From Sphaerosporella brunnea (lineage: Eukaryota > Ascomycota > Pezizomycetes > Pezizales > Pyronemataceae), in assembly GCA_008704415.1 (NCBI GenBank), contig VXIS01000012.1, positions 248,001 to 312,000 of the forward strand: a stretch of DNA of 64,000 bases. Reading direction: 5' to 3'. A program made the position numbers and the translations under genes. Below the pieces are notes generated by a model. The model saw only the letters and a program-made list of their open reading frames with translations. It ran no database searches and was not told where the DNA came from. This document shows, one piece after another, positions 35,978 to 48,971 of this stretch. Numbering within the stretch: position 1 is the stretch's first letter; each line of letters starts with the position of its first letter.

Positions 35978-38900
35978 GATGGAGATTGTGAACAAAGCGT
36001 TAAAGTGCTACCTTCAAGGAGCGAGAGAATTAAACGTCGTCTAGACGGTGTAGTAGGTAATAAAGAAGCGAAAGAAAGAGAATATAGGAAACCGAACAGC
36101 CCAAAGTGATGTCAGATGTGGAGGATAAAGAGCAGAACCGAACCGCGAGCGGACGGAGGGATCTATATATTGTCGACGGGAAGTTGCAGGGCCGGGTGGG
36201 CCACAAGAGAGAGAGATCCGAAGGCCGTGCATCTTGGAGCGTTTGACGTTTATTTTTCCTGGTGTGACTAACTAACTAACTGCCTAGGTAACTGGACTCC
36301 GCCGGCGGTTCAAGTTTTGAAGATGCACGATTTTGGAAAAATATCCTCCAGGAGAAGCGCCCTCAGGAGCAGTAAGCCCTGCATGCAGCGAGCGGCATTT
36401 TGTGATAGGCGGCCACTCACGGGCCCCGGTGGATGCTGGAACAGATGCGGTTTCAAGAGGTTGCGGTGATGGCGATGGTAAAGTCCGACGTTGTGGCCAT
36501 GCGGAGCGCTGGTTGCCCTTTACAAGGGCAGGCACCGCTCGCTTCGCCTCAGGTACCCTGGCATGACACAACATCCCGCCAATCAACCTGCTTTCGAGCG
36601 AAGTCTTGTTTGGCGCTAAAAACAACCACCACCCTTCTCTTCAAGGGGCAGAACATGTGTGTTGACCGTGAGCACAGCATCCGTCGTGGACTCGTGGTAT
36701 GCAGGTTTCGTTTCGTTTCGTTTGGCGAGCATATGCATGTTGTAAAGGAGCGAAGTTGGAGAGCAAACAGCAGCGTGAAACTCAACATCGCCAAAGCGAA
36801 GAATTTTTTTCCCCTGGTGGCTGACATGCTGTCACTCGCGAATAAGGAAGGGCGTCAAGAAGTGGCACCCACCGTGGCTGACGCACCTACGTCACCGAAC
36901 CGAGCCACAGTCTTAACGCTCCTCTTTATTCACACATCCACTTACCTCGCGAGTAAGGGACGTGGCTTAGTGACTTTGCCTCTGCGGCTCAGTGACTTCG
37001 CCACCATCCCATCTACGCACGATTCTACGGTATCCACCTGCCTGCCTACCAGCTTCATCAATGACAAATAACGATCTCATCTTGCAACAAACGCGCACAA
37101 AGGTGAGTGTGGCTGCGCATCCACACTTGATCGAGTGAAGTCTATCGCATGCCCAAGCCTCGACTTATTTCTACTGGAAACAAAAACAGCGGCATGCTCA
37201 GGGGAGAATGGCAAAGCCCGAACGTACTACAAACAAAAGCTGGGAACCATCGGTGATCACTCGGTTTTCCTGGGCCACCAAGATAACATCCCATGAGCTG
37301 AATCCATCCCAGGCCTCGGCCGAATAACCCTTCACAATGATGGCTAATGGTGCACCGGTGGGATGAACACATGGCTTTTAACATGTCGGTTCCACTTCAA
37401 CGAAGGGCCTAACCTACTGCGCCCAATTTGGGAGATATATACACATGCTAAAATCGTTTTCGCTGTCCTAAGACTTCTCTTTTATGCTGGATCTGGAACT
37501 TCGGCCGGCCGGGAATATGTGTTATCCGGCGACAGGAAGCCGTACAAGTTCTCACTCGGGCCGTCCGTCTGTTAACGCGCGTTCGATGGCGCCTAGCCCG
37601 CGCGTCTCGGGGGTGCATGTGATCTCGTTTCCTGGTTGGAAGCGCGCAAGTATGTAATGCACGCCGTGGCTTCAGAACTAACTAACCCCGAAGTGGTATT
37701 GTCGATCGATTCAGTCCGGGCTGCCTACTCGTGACTCGTGAGTACTACCGAAACTGATAGATTACCCATTAACATCTCATATGCGCAGCACCATATGTGT
37801 CGACATTTCGCCATCCCCTAAGACCATCGCCACATATTTAGTACACAGCAAACGAGCGGTGATTGCAATACCAAACCGTTGCTATCCGGGGTAGGCAGGG
37901 GAGGCCTTGCAATTTCCACCGACGGAATACTATGTTTGCTGCCGGTCGAGCTAAGTTGCTGAGACTTATGTAGAAGGAATCGGAGAGCGTGGACAAATAC
38001 CGGAGTTAAAATGGCGTAGACCATCAATATGCAACCCAGGGGGGAGGGGTGTGCATAACAACTCACATCTCACTCTGCATCAAGTGAACCGATATAGATT
38101 CACCGGCCGGCTTCATCGTGTTTCAAGTTGCCGTGCATGAGGTGCCAGGGAATGGCCAGGGAAACAAAGCTGCCTACACTCGGTTGGATGAGTTGGCATA
38201 TCCGGAAACCGCTAGGCACGTAAGATGTTGCAGTAGGGCCAGGTTTCGTCCCGCACAAGCCAACAGGCAACAAGCCTATCAAAATCCCGGCTGTGGAAGG
38301 TTCGCCTTCCGCAGTGCGCGGTTTCCGGTCAGCTCGTGGGGAGGGCTTAGGAGATGGATGAAGAGAAACGTTCGCGGCGAGCTCCGTATAACGACGCAGG
38401 GTAGATATGCCTCGACCCATTCTATTGGCGTTGAGACATATCATTAGTGCTCGGCCATCCAGATGCCGAGGTTCGCAGGTGTATTGCATGGGAAAACGCT
38501 TAACTTGCACCTGCACCCTCCGTACGATAGGCCGTTGCATGCTAACAGGTGTCGATCAGGCTTGTTCAGAATCCACATATCCATATCTGGCTTTGCTTTC
38601 CCGGCCAATCTCTGGAGGATGAGCCCCCCAGCTGTCAAAATGGCTCCGGGATCCCTCTTTTGTCCTTACAGTTGTAATTGATCGACCAGTGACCCGGATT
38701 GCTGAATATCAACCCTCCGGTTGGCCAAAACCCGCCGCAAGGGTGTCTGTCTCACTATAGCGTCGTTCATGGACGAGAAGGCCGGTGAATTACTGAGCGC
38801 ACTCTCATTTTTAGGCCGTGCAGTACAAACAGGCGGGCCACGCGGACATGGCTCGTAACTCTTCTATGAGGCACAATCCACAGCAAGTCAGTCAAGCAGT

Positions 38901-40502
38901 CTATGAGGGCCTCCGCTTTATGCATGCCGCTGTGATTGGAAGACAGGTTTGCTGCTCAAAACCGAAGACTCATAGATAATTCCTCCTTAGATAGATTACC
39001 CACCACGTATTCTGGTTTCCAAAAGTAGAAAATTTTCACCAGTGACGGATTAGGACTGCCGATCTGGTCCCGGCCGCGGGAAACGAGGGTTTTGGTGTCC
39101 CGCCAGATCACCCAGCGGTACGCACTGTGGAAAATTCGCGGCTGCCACGTTGTTAGCGTATCGTCTCTCGGATTGATGGTGCTTTTAGGCAGTAAATACT
39201 AAGGAAATGCCACATCTTCGAGCAGTTGGCGTTCATGCAGCACATCGGTCAAGTTCCTCTAGCCCAATCACATTGAACAGAGCTGTAAACTCACGGATGC
39301 AGTCATGGACCGGGTGGAGACAGAATGCGGCCAACGGGTGGCATCGCAGTCTATGCAGACCGTTAAGCTGGGTGCATGCCCCCCGAAAAGCGATCCTGTT
39401 GGCGGCTGGCTAAGCTCATAATCAAAAAAATCGCCCGAAAGTTTGAAATTGAAGATCGATATCGATCCCGCACTTCTAACCCCCCCACCCAATTCACCTG
39501 CCTTCAATTGCCCGAGATCGAATGAGTCTTCCGTCAAGATGGCTGAAGATCGAATGCGTTCGGAGTCGCCAGTAGTGAGGTTGAAGCCCACTGGGATGGG
39601 GTGTTTGACACGCAAGTTTTGTGAATTTTTAAGAAAGCACAAGTGCGAAAAGAGTGAAAAACAGTGTTTAGGTGAGCAAGCCGGTGTGATGTTATGTAGC
39701 TGCTGTGATCCACCTCATGCAACTGCGGATGTGTGTTGCTGAGATATGTAGCTCGATCGGGAGATCGCGGTTTAGTGCATATTTCTCGCCAGCCATGCGC
39801 CAGTGGCTATCAGCTGACGGCTCTCGTTTCCTGAGTCCATATACACCAATAAGCAGTGAATTTTTAAGGTGCATGCGTACAGAGAAGTTAGCGGTGCACG
39901 GCATGGCGTTTGTGATAGGAGTTCAATAGCGGGGATCCGGGCAGTTGCTCCTGATGGCAAAGCACCCCAGTAAACGGTGAGCCCATTGGAGCCGCACTGC
40001 GGAAGCACATATGCACTCCCAAGCCTGCGTGGTTCTCGCCGGTGCGGGGCTGCCGAATGGACGCTGCCGAGAGGTCTGCGCATCAGCTGAAACCGAGCTG
40101 TGGCAGAAAGCGAAGGCAAAAGGCTGCAAGTAAACAGGCAGATGCCTTATTTTGTGTACTCTAGTACATGGAGCTCGGTGTTCTGGCATGCTTTAGCGGC
40201 GGCGGCATGGAGCCATGTGCATGCGGCGTCCAATTGGCCTTGTGTTGTTGTTGTTGCAGTTGACATTAGGCTACGGTGGCTGTTGCTGTTGCTAAAAACA
40301 GGATGCATGTCAGACGTCTGTGGACGGAACTTAGTAGGCGGCTGCATCAACAGTATGTAGAATACACACGGGAACGAATTACAGGAATTAATCAATTACA
40401 AGAAGTGAACCAGCTTTTAACCCAACATTTGCTCCGAAACAATGCCAGCAAAATAGAAACGCCATGGAACCACCGCAGCCACCAGTCCTTCCGTGCAGCC
40501 GT
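35978..40502. other. Long stretch with no convincing gene
   Basis: 4.5 kb of mixed composition. The longest frames (36433-37071 plus; 38100-38540 minus, no recognised domain; 39268-39642 minus) have no signal peptide, splice logic or familiar motif. It looks like decayed sequence. Confidence 0.5.
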
Positions 40503-41762
40503 CTATCTGTTTATTGCAACAAATCCGCTCGTATCAGATCCAACCTTTCGCCTTTTGAGTGTTTCTGGCTCTGCCAAAGGGGTCAATGCCGGAACTGAAT
40601 GCGCCCTCGGAGTTGCCATTGTATAGCTGCCGCTTCCACTACTGCTACTGATTGCCACCCTCCTACTCTCCCTCTCTGCGGCTTCAAGCCGCCCAAGCTT
40701 CTCTCCAGCCAGCTCTAACTTGGCTTTTAGTTCCCCGTTGTCGTTTTCAGTACTCAAGATGCGCCGCCTCAAATTCTCGTTTTCCTGGTGCAGTTCCTCT
40801 AACCTCTGTCTCATCCGTTCAATTGTGGCTGTTTCGTAGCTAGGAATCGCATGATAACCGTGGTATGAGCTGGATTGATCGTCTAGGCTTGTTCGCAGGC
40901 GTTGTAGCTCGTCAATATCGTGGTCGAGTTGCTCTACTCGTCCGCGCTCGACCGCTAGTTCTTGGCTGGCGATTGGCGGCCGGTCGAAATTGTGAAGGAT
41001 ACTACGTTGTGATACTCTAACAGTATATCCTCTGGAACTGCTGTAGGGTTCCGAGTCGTCATTTAGAATGCTCTGCAAAGAAAGTTTCTGAACGGGTCTC
41101 GGCGGTGAATTACTGGGACCTCTTTCGGGTGGCCGTCGTATGGGAGGACCTGGGGAAGGGATGGAGGAGGCGGATGTTCGGTCGTCATCCGAGTTTGACG
41201 TAGCTCGTGGTCGGTTGGCGATGGTTGCCTGGAAGCCATACTGAGCGGAAGCTGGCCAGGGCGAAGGGGCGGTGCCGACTTGATGGGGCTTCGACCCTTC
41301 GGCTTCGGGCTCTCTCGATGAGCGGGAAGCCTGGGAGGACTCGAAATTCTCCATGATGCGTTTCCGGTCTTCAGGCGATATATGTTCGCATGTTCGAATA
41401 TGTCTCTGCATGTTGGAGCTCCTGCCGGATATTGCTTCCACCATTTCGAAAGCTGCGAACCAAACCCATTGTCAGCCCAGGCCCACGCCCCCGATCGGTG
41501 GCAGTGGCGCCGACGACCGGCTCTTTGAGGATATATTTTCATGCGCCCTACCTTGTCGAAACTTCCAGTCGAACCAGCTTTCCATCAAACCAGTTGCTCC
41601 AAATTTGGCTCGTGCCTCGGGTGATCGATCCAGATCCGCTACGGTTTTGTCGATGCATCGTTTGCAGAAGGCCTTCTTGTGCTTTGTGTTGAAGTATTTC
41701 TTGTGCTTGTCATAATGCTCCAAATATTCGTCCCAGAGGGTTGATTTGTTGTGAGGTCTCAT
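40503..41762 (-). CDS. BED-type zinc finger, coiled-coil protein (possible domesticated hAT transposase N-terminus)
   Basis: Two exons (41762-41552, 41452-40503) joined by a 99-base intron with GTAGGG donor and TTCGCAG acceptor sum to 1161 bases, 386 aa. A BED-like finger spans the junction: C33-x2-C36 (KAFCKRCIDK) and H88-x3-C92 (MQRHIRTC). The linker (C36 to H88) is longer than in most BED fingers. A Ser/Pro-rich region follows, then a strong leucine-rich coiled coil near residues 210-350 (EQLDHDIDELQRLRTSLDDQ, RQRLEELHQENENLRRRI). There is no DDE catalytic domain or dimerisation domain. The spacing, the C-x2-C...H-x3-C pattern and the intact frame suggest a host gene derived from a hAT transposase, with DNA binding inferred. 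Alternative: an unrelated zinc-coordinating regulator. Confidence 0.65.
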
Positions 41763-44372
41763 GACCTTCGATGTATCCTAATTCCGGTGCAGCCGTGAGA
41801 CGGTTAAAACCAAACCGGTGGCCTAAGTCGGAAAGGTCAAGCGCAGCGTGAGATAGGCAATATTTGACACCGAGCGTCTTCCGTGTGCCGGCTCAGAAGA
41901 TGGGCAGCGAGGGGGTAGTTGCGTGCGTGGAGTCGTCGGGTAGGGAAGAAGAGGGGGACAAAGTGCAGATATTTGTATGTAGCAGGGCGTCTGCCTTGAC
42001 TTCCATGCCAGATTGGCAGCCTACAGGGAACATACTATTGGTCCATTGACTGCTTCCCACCTTTCTTTGGGTGCGCTGCTTTCAGGCCGCAAAAGCAGCT
42101 CACGGTCCCGACAGTGAGAACCCCAGTGGGCGAGGAGCTGCGCCCTTTCATTGCCTACACCTGACGCTAGCTAGAACCCGGTGAAGTACATAAGCAGCGC
42201 ATACCTGGCACCGCTGTAACGAGTGGAGTACTAGTTAGGATATGCAACTGCAATAAAACGCCCGAGTATACATACACATACGCCGTGCAGGCCGGACTGG
42301 CACTTCCAGTCTGGCGCCAGATGGCCGGGACCGTCTTTTGGCGTTTTGCTAGCGATGCTCCAGCCGCCAAAAGCGCAGGCACATATGGCCGGGCTCGTCG
42401 CCTCGCGGCTGTCAAAAGCCTTCTGGCGTGGGCGCAGCGCTTGCAAAGATTGCTTCGCCCTAAAGGCCACCTGCAAGGGAGTGTGCTGTGTATTTACATT
42501 AGACGCTGACGCTTCCCGCCCGCATCCTTACAGCGACATCCTGCCCCCACCGGGTTGACCGGGAGTGCCTCTGTAATTTTCTGGGCACACCGACGCCCCC
42601 CGAGTTGAAGCGGTCCGCCGCAGGGTTGCCTGCATCGTTTCCGGAAGCCGCCTGTCCGTAGGTGGTTGCCGCATCCAACGCACCAACACCGAAGCCATCG
42701 TCCATCACTCGCCAGGCCCGCGAATCTCGTCTCGTGCTGCGCTTTCGAATGTTCAGAATGGGGATCCTTGCTTCAGCTGATGTGCAATTCCGCCTGCTGT
42801 TGACGCATGTTCGCGGATAGGAACTGCGGCGGCGGCGGCGGCGGCGGCGCGCACAGCAGCAGTGTGAAACTTAATCTCGCCTCTTCTGCACACTTAGTAT
42901 CTAACGGTAGTTCCTTCGCTTGAGCGAAGACGGCTGCCGGCTGTCCCTCGTGTCGGGAAGTGAGAGCCTATCATGGTGTTCGGCGATGCTGGGGGGCTGA
43001 CAGCGGGAACATTGGACACGCGTGATCTCTCCTACTCTGCACACACACGCACATCCTATTCTCGAACACACACGACCGGGGAGCGATGGTGATTCTTTTG
43101 CCAGTTCCCTCACCGGAAGGTACATAGCCCCCCCCCCCCCACCGCTTTTCGCTTTTCGATGACAACCTATCTAGAACCATCGGCACAGCTCTTCGTTTTA
43201 GCGCTTGGACAGTATGCGGGGGGCACGACCGGTGAACCGCTACATACATACGCACACAGAGTTCCCACATACGTCCTCCCACCTGCGTCCGCCTGCCGGT
43301 CAGTGCATGGCGGGAGCACGTCTTTGGGTGCTACATAGGTGGTTCTTGCGCAGCAGCTCGTGTGGTTACGCACAGAATCGTGGGTTTGAGGTTTCCTTGG
43401 CCGAGCTGGATCCAGACTGGGACCGCATAGATAAGCAGCAGCAAGCTCCCCCGTCACATCACAGCAAGGCTGCATCTGTTGCCTGCTAACTAATCAAAGA
43501 TGAAGCCAATCAAGCCTACATGATGGCCGGACTGTGCCAACACCTTTTGCGGCCGAGAGCCAGCGTAGGAGCAGATCCTTGCACCGGACTCGAGATCACC
43601 CGCGTGGGGTTTTCGGGTGCACGATACCGAACCACGAAAAAACCAAGCAACGGACACAACTCAATTTTCAGGCCCCAGCAGTGAGCAACAAATGTAAACA
43701 TATTGGCTAGCCGTATGTAATCATATGGCACTGCACCGATCAACAAGCTTGGCTTTTTTCCACGACGAAATTTTTTTGAACCTCACCGGTTAGTTATGGG
43801 GGGAGGGGCATGAACTAGCAGGGAGATGCACGCCAGTTCGCCGTGAGCTGGCTCATCCACGCTGACGGGTATACCAGGCCCAGTTGTATACATGTATTGT
43901 ACAGCTGTATATCTGTGCATAGGGAGAGAATGACTGCGGCTGCACCATGTGCGTGTATTATGAGTCCACCTAGACCCTACCTTACCTATAAGTGGCTTAC
44001 TCTTCTGGTACCATGTAGGAAAGCGCACACGCACATATGCACCTACTGCTATTGGCGATAGATATCGAAGCGACCACAGATGCTAGTACAGGGTATCGTC
44101 TGATCGGAACGTCGCTCGAGGCTTATTAGCCGTGGGATTCGCCCTAAATCGGGACGAATTGCTAAATTGAGGCTTGTGCTTCCAAGTTGGGATAGCTTGT
44201 AAGCTGACAGCTGTTTGAGATCTGGATCTGGGGCCGTAGGATTACTAACGAGTGATGTTAGGGCGATACATCTTGAAATGGCTCTATGCAGCTTTTGGAA
44301 GAGAGACAAATAATAACTACTAGTTTTACGCTATCGAACTGCTTGGTTAGTAACATGCTAGTGGAGATCTAC

Positions 44373-44466
44373 TACCGTATTATCTCGGTACTAAGGCAAT
44401 GTGGCAAACTGCGCTCTGTGGGGAAGTCACTTAGCTACATTGCCTTATTACTGAGATAATACGGTA
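44373..44466. mobile_element. 94-bp MITE with near-perfect terminal inverted repeats
   Basis: Left arm 44373-44402 and right arm 44437-44466 are 30-base inverted repeats matching at 28 positions (TACCGTATTATCTC start on both; differences G/A and C/A at arm positions 15 and 19). The arms are joined by 34 bases. Both ends carry TA, consistent with a TA target-site duplication of the Tc1/mariner/pogo superfamily. No coding capacity. Confidence 0.9.
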
Positions 44467-44515
44467 TTGACTTGAATATTGCTAACTATTTCACGTTCCA
44501 AGCCAATGGGCCTCA

Positions 44516-45025
44516 CTACTCCACAAACAAAGGAATGCCCGCCCAAAGACAGAAAGACAGGTTGCGAACAGGCAAAACTCGCGGCACAACACAACCTCGG
44601 GGGAAAGGAGTAACACATGCCCCGTGCGCATGCATTGCGTCCTTGAAAACCCTTACTCCTTGCAGGAAGCCTATATCACGTTTTCTCATAGGCTCAAAAT
44701 TTCCGAGCCGTTGCAACGTGGTGCTCATGTGCTCAATTACGAGTCGAACGCAAACTTTGTGTGCTGAGTCCTCGGAGATGACCGCGGCTTTGAACAAATC
44801 ACCGGGAGAACCGCTGCATGTCGACCAGTCCCACTGGTTGTAAGATGTAATTAGCATCCATCGGAATGTGAATTCCACTACACCGGTGGAAAAGATTTCC
44901 ATCGGCCAGAGCGACGCCGCTTTGGAGGGCTGGATCGACCAGATGATTGGTACTGCAGCGATGAAGAACAATTCGTCGATGCTCCGGAACAGCGGATCCA
45001 TTCTACCGATACCCCAGGGTTCCAT
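44516..45025 (-). CDS. Doubtful hypothetical protein (169 aa)
   Basis: ATG at 45025; the frame remains open 27 codons further upstream without ATG. It is Trp/Met-containing with hydrophobic segments (ELFFIAAVPIIWSI) but no recognised domain, no introns and no neighbouring support. It lies 50 bases from the MITE. It could be a chance frame. Confidence 0.2.
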   Translation of the reverse strand: MEPWGIGRMDPLFRSIDELFFIAAVPIIWSIQPSKAASLWPMEIFSTGVVEFTFRWMLITSYNQWDWSTCSGSPGDLFKAAVISEDSAHKVCVRLVIEHMSTTLQRLGNFEPMRKRDIGFLQGVRVFKDAMHAHGACVTPFPRGCVVPRVLPVRNLSFCLWAGIPLFVE

Positions 45026-47120
45026 TCGCCGTCGTCCACAGGTCTCATGACTCCATCGCTGGCAGCTTCCCAGGTATTTGGCCACTCGTTGACAAACCCT
45101 TTTCACCGAGTCATCTATCCACTGTAGGAATGCTACTCTTCGGTGCTCAACTCGAGTCAGAAACTTTCGTTTTACCGAAGAATAAGATAGCTACTTACCT
45201 AGCTTCGGTACTCCCCCTCCCCCCGAGGAGTATATCTTCTGGCAGGCAGTTGTGAGTGTTCTCGCCTATGGAAGGTGTGGCGCATTTGGGCCTGAGAACA
45301 TTCCCACGGCCAGCTGGACTTCAGCTGAACGGTCGACATATGTACGCTTCAGCGATTGTACGTCAGCCCCCCCTCCTTCTTGCCTAAGAAAGTTGAAACG
45401 CTCCACACCTCGCAGTTCCCTCTGGCCGGGTTCGGTTCGGTTTGAGGATGGCCAATAGCTTCGGCCCCACAAACTGCATCATCATCACTCGGAATCATAG
45501 AAATAGCTGATTACTTGTTTGTTTGTCCTCGGGTTCCCCCTGGTTGCTGCTGTACAGCCATAAGCCGGGAAAAAACCCCGTGCGGCATGCAGTTGCGCGC
45601 CCAAGCCACCGGCTTGCCGATGGGAAGCGCGCGGCGCACAGGCGCGCGCATATATCTACACCCACTTAAAGCTGTTTCATGTTGATAGGGCTGCGTGTAC
45701 TACACTAGAGAAAAAAGGGGGCGGCCGACCGGCCGGGGAGTAGAATAGTAGTAGTACCTATCGGTGTTCGGACAAAATTGACCTCGTTTTTTGGTTATTC
45801 GGCCCCATAATTCGGTCCTATCTGTAAATTTTTCCTTTATACACGATCGTGATGTTCAACGCCAAAGATAGGTTTTACAACGACCAGGGGTAACTGTTTA
45901 CCAACAATAGATTTGCAACATCAATGGTCTGTGTAAATCTTTATATTCCCACGTTTTCCCTCAAGGTTGATTGTGAACCCTCGAACTCGACCGACATCGC
46001 TACGATCTATCTCTCTAACGTTCGACAATGGGGTTCAACCATGGACATACTCTAGATTGGGCTGCGGCATGGCAGCCGATGATGCTGATCATGTCCCCGA
46101 AGCAGCCCATGGCTGGCCAGCAGTACGGACACGAGCGGCGCCCCAGGTGCAGCCAGTAATAACACTGTGGTTTGAAGAGCAGATAAAGAGCTGTATTCCA
46201 AGACGAAATTCAAGTGACGCGGATAAAAAAAAACAAAAAAACGCGCAGACTTTTAATCGCGAGTGAAATTAAGCACATGTAACACCGCGGGTGATGGCTC
46301 TTTGGTGGGATGGAAACGGGTCCCTCAGCGGTTTGATGGAACCGACCGTTTTCCAGTTTCATGGGTCGACCGTTTCGAAAAGGAACGGGTCATTGGCGAA
46401 CTAAAACGCGCCCCCTAAACCCTAATTTTGCACACAAAATAGCTTGATAACCCGTCATCAGATCTGGTGGTGAATAAGGGCGAGCGGCTTTCACACTGGG
46501 CGCGGTGGCTGACGCAGTTCGCAGGCGTGTAAAAAAAAAAGTCGCCTACTTTTCTGGGGTTTTCACCCAGCACACTTTCGGCAAGCTCAGCCTTGACAAC
46601 ATTCGGCCTAACTGAAAACTCTCCAGGGTAGTCTGGCGTTTGAGAAGGACCCAAGCATGACCTTGATCTTGTCGGGAATGATCTTCAGTCGCTTCTGTTT
46701 GGCCATTGTCACTGGGGTAGAGAAAAAAAAAAAGAAGTTTTCGCAGCGTCTTGGTTTATGTACCCCCCGCATCCCAGCCGCGGCCCCAGCACTAAATCAT
46801 CGAGACTTTTGTCCAGGGACTTCTGTAAGAAAGAGCTGGTTCCGTCCGTTGTGACTGACATGGCAATTCGAGTACCTGGACAGAAAAACAATGGGCGCGT
46901 CCACATTTAATAATTTACCCAGACGCTACACCCAGCCGCATCAGCAAAGCACGAACAGCAGAAACACATCTTCTCCACCCTTACGACCCGGCTTGCTATC
47001 GTATTCCAGTCGCCGTCACGGCTTTGACAGCGCTCTTCAGCGACCCCACTAAAATCTGGTTTACAATATTAGCCCAAGCTCATATAATAAGAAAAAACAA
47101 GCGCATATTTTTACCTATGT

Positions 47121-48545
47121 TTATCTGCGTATGTTAAACAATTTTTCGAATTCCTTTCGAACCCTCAACTCCTTCTCTTTCTCTAGGGTGCCTCGAGCCA
47201 AGCCGAGGGCGGTTTCATAGAAGTGTATCGGCTCCTCTAGGTTATCCTGTTCATCACTTGGAAACACATGCGTGAAAAGCTTTTCAATAATCCCAGGGGC
47301 GCACATCGGACTTGAAACAGCTCCCCACAAAGCCTCGAACAAGTGTGACTTGGTTTGGAAGCCTGAAGTGGCCGATGCCGACGCGACCATTCGCTCGGCA
47401 TAGTGCTGGCGATAGAAATCTAGCTCCTCAGGAGAGTTCTCAACGCAATCACCAATTCCATAGCCATACATCAGTGGATCCCAGTCTCTTGTGATCCATC
47501 CCGGATACCTGTCATAGCCTATACACCGGGGGACGGTGTGCACACCGTCCCAGTCCAGCACCGCCATAAGCGTTCCGTTTTCGGACACGAGAAAATTCTG
47601 GCTATCGAAATCCGGATGTGTGAGCACAAAGCTCTCATGGTCATCTTCCGGTGTCGCAGTATCGGGGAAGACTGAACGTGGAATGTATTCAATCATCATC
47701 TTCAACAGATGAAGGGTCCCAGTAAAAAATGGATCTGAATCTGATGAAATCTCATGACTAACTCGAAACAACGCTTGAAAGTACTGTTGTGATGTTTCGA
47801 AAGGGCCAATCCTCTGGTACTTGACCCCCGACTGGGCGTCGTCTTTTGCTGCCGCGATAACGCCAAGCTCATCCAGCACATTGCACGGCCCGATATCGGT
47901 TGGATTGGGGTTTCGAGGCGCAAAATGTAGAGAGCCAATCTTGTCGAACTGGAATTGGCTTAGTTGTGACATTGCGGCAGCGACGTTGTCCAAGATACGC
48001 AATCGCCGCTCGTGTTTCGGAGTTGGCCCACTGTCGTCAAACCATATGTCGCACACCCGGAACCCTTCCACGAATTCCATCAGAAGGTACGGGACTCCGA
48101 TTTCGTTATTACTGTTTTCACAAAAGTCATAGATTTCTGGCATCGGGATTGAGGTGTTGCGACGGATCCAGACCGTTGTCATTATTTCAGAGTAAAGACT
48201 GCGTGAACTTTCGGGCACAGGACCCCCATCCTCTGGAAGCGGAATGCGTATAACCCATTTGACCCCGTCTGAGAATTCAAGAATATAGACCAAATTGAAG
48301 GATCCGGGTTTTGGGGGTTGTATTACTGTGCATTGGCAGTCCCGAGCGATTCCTGGAGACCGTTTGCGGCGGACACCGACAGCAAGCGGCCCCAACAACT
48401 GAAAATTTATTGATGACAACAGAGGAGCAAAGAGATCCAAGAGGTCGCAGGATTTGGATGATGTACGGGATGAAGCGGTGGGTAGTGAAGGTGAAGGGTT
48501 TGCATCGTTTGTCGACGCGTCTGTCTGGGGTTGTATAGCTTCCAT
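47121..48545 (-). CDS. Aminoglycoside-phosphotransferase (APH)-family kinase-like protein
   Basis: Single exon, 474 aa from the first ATG of the frame at 48545; the frame is open upstream to a GTG at 48698 but has no earlier ATG. Bi-lobed kinase-like layout: VYILEFSDGVKWVIRIPLP near residue 87-104, MEFVEG near 156-161, the catalytic loop H310-P-D-F-D-S-Q-N317 and L-D-W-D (D333 as the metal-binding Asp of the DFG equivalent). These are the APH/choline-kinase hallmark motifs. In fungi such proteins often phosphorylate small molecules of unknown identity; the substrate cannot be inferred. It ends near a gene-poor region and its promoter abuts dispersed repeat copy B (from 48703). Confidence 0.88.
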   Translation of the reverse strand: MEAIQPQTDASTNDANPSPSLPTASSRTSSKSCDLLDLFAPLLSSINFQLLGPLAVGVRRKRSPGIARDCQCTVIQPPKPGSFNLVYILEFSDGVKWVIRIPLPEDGGPVPESSRSLYSEIMTTVWIRRNTSIPMPEIYDFCENSNNEIGVPYLLMEFVEGFRVCDIWFDDSGPTPKHERRLRILDNVAAAMSQLSQFQFDKIGSLHFAPRNPNPTDIGPCNVLDELGVIAAAKDDAQSGVKYQRIGPFETSQQYFQALFRVSHEISSDSDPFFTGTLHLLKMMIEYIPRSVFPDTATPEDDHESFVLTHPDFDSQNFLVSENGTLMAVLDWDGVHTVPRCIGYDRYPGWITRDWDPLMYGYGIGDCVENSPEELDFYRQHYAERMVASASATSGFQTKSHLFEALWGAVSSPMCAPGIIEKLFTHVFPSDEQDNLEEPIHFYETALGLARGTLEKEKELRVRKEFEKLFNIRR

Positions 48546-48702
48546 CGATGATTCTTGCTCGTTGTCGGTAATCGACACAGCCTGCAGCAATGGCTGTCGT
48601 GGTAGCGATGATAGTTGTGTTGATGGTGTTGGAAGGTGCGGGGTTTTTGCTCTAAGCCGTAATAGGGGCTCGCCTTCGCTTATGTCTAACCCTAACACAT
48701 TT

Positions 48703-48971
48703 CTACTAAACCACTTTCGGACTGTAGCGAGTGATTTCTTATGTACACTTTCCTGTTTTGGGAATCACGAGTGATTTCTAGTGAAGCGCAGCCGCAAGCA
48801 TTTTTTCCGGCCCCGCGCTCCCTCGTCCACCGCCGCACCGTTGCGGGCGCCGTCCGCTCCCTCTTTTCCCGCCACCGGATACACAGTCTATCACTTGATT
48901 CTCCTGAAATAGGTTTAGTTGATCGGCAAGAGAAGTGGACCCCGAGGGCAGGTTACAGGATTCCGCCACCA
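48703..48971 (+). repeat. Dispersed repeat, copy B (269 bp)
   Basis: Partner of copy A at 6956-7155 (blocks listed there). It has two extra stretches: about 14 bases (CATTTTTTCCGGCC) and about 55 bases between ACACAGTCTATCA and GGTTACAGG. The left boundary is 158 bases upstream of the APH-like start codon. Confidence 0.85.

Larger units (their letters stand above)
41763..47120. other. Long gene-poor region with a MITE and an uncharacterised frame
   Basis: 5.3 kb without a convincing gene apart from the MITE at 44373-44466 and a doubtful minus-strand frame (44516-45025). GCG/GGC triplets near 42830-42850 and a C13 run (43128-43140) are present. 46310-46400 holds short GACCGTTTCC-like repeats. 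Confidence 0.45.

Noticed and set aside
48546..48698. N-terminal extension of the APH-like protein to 48698
   Set aside because: The frame has no ATG there, only a GTG; the first ATG is at 48545.
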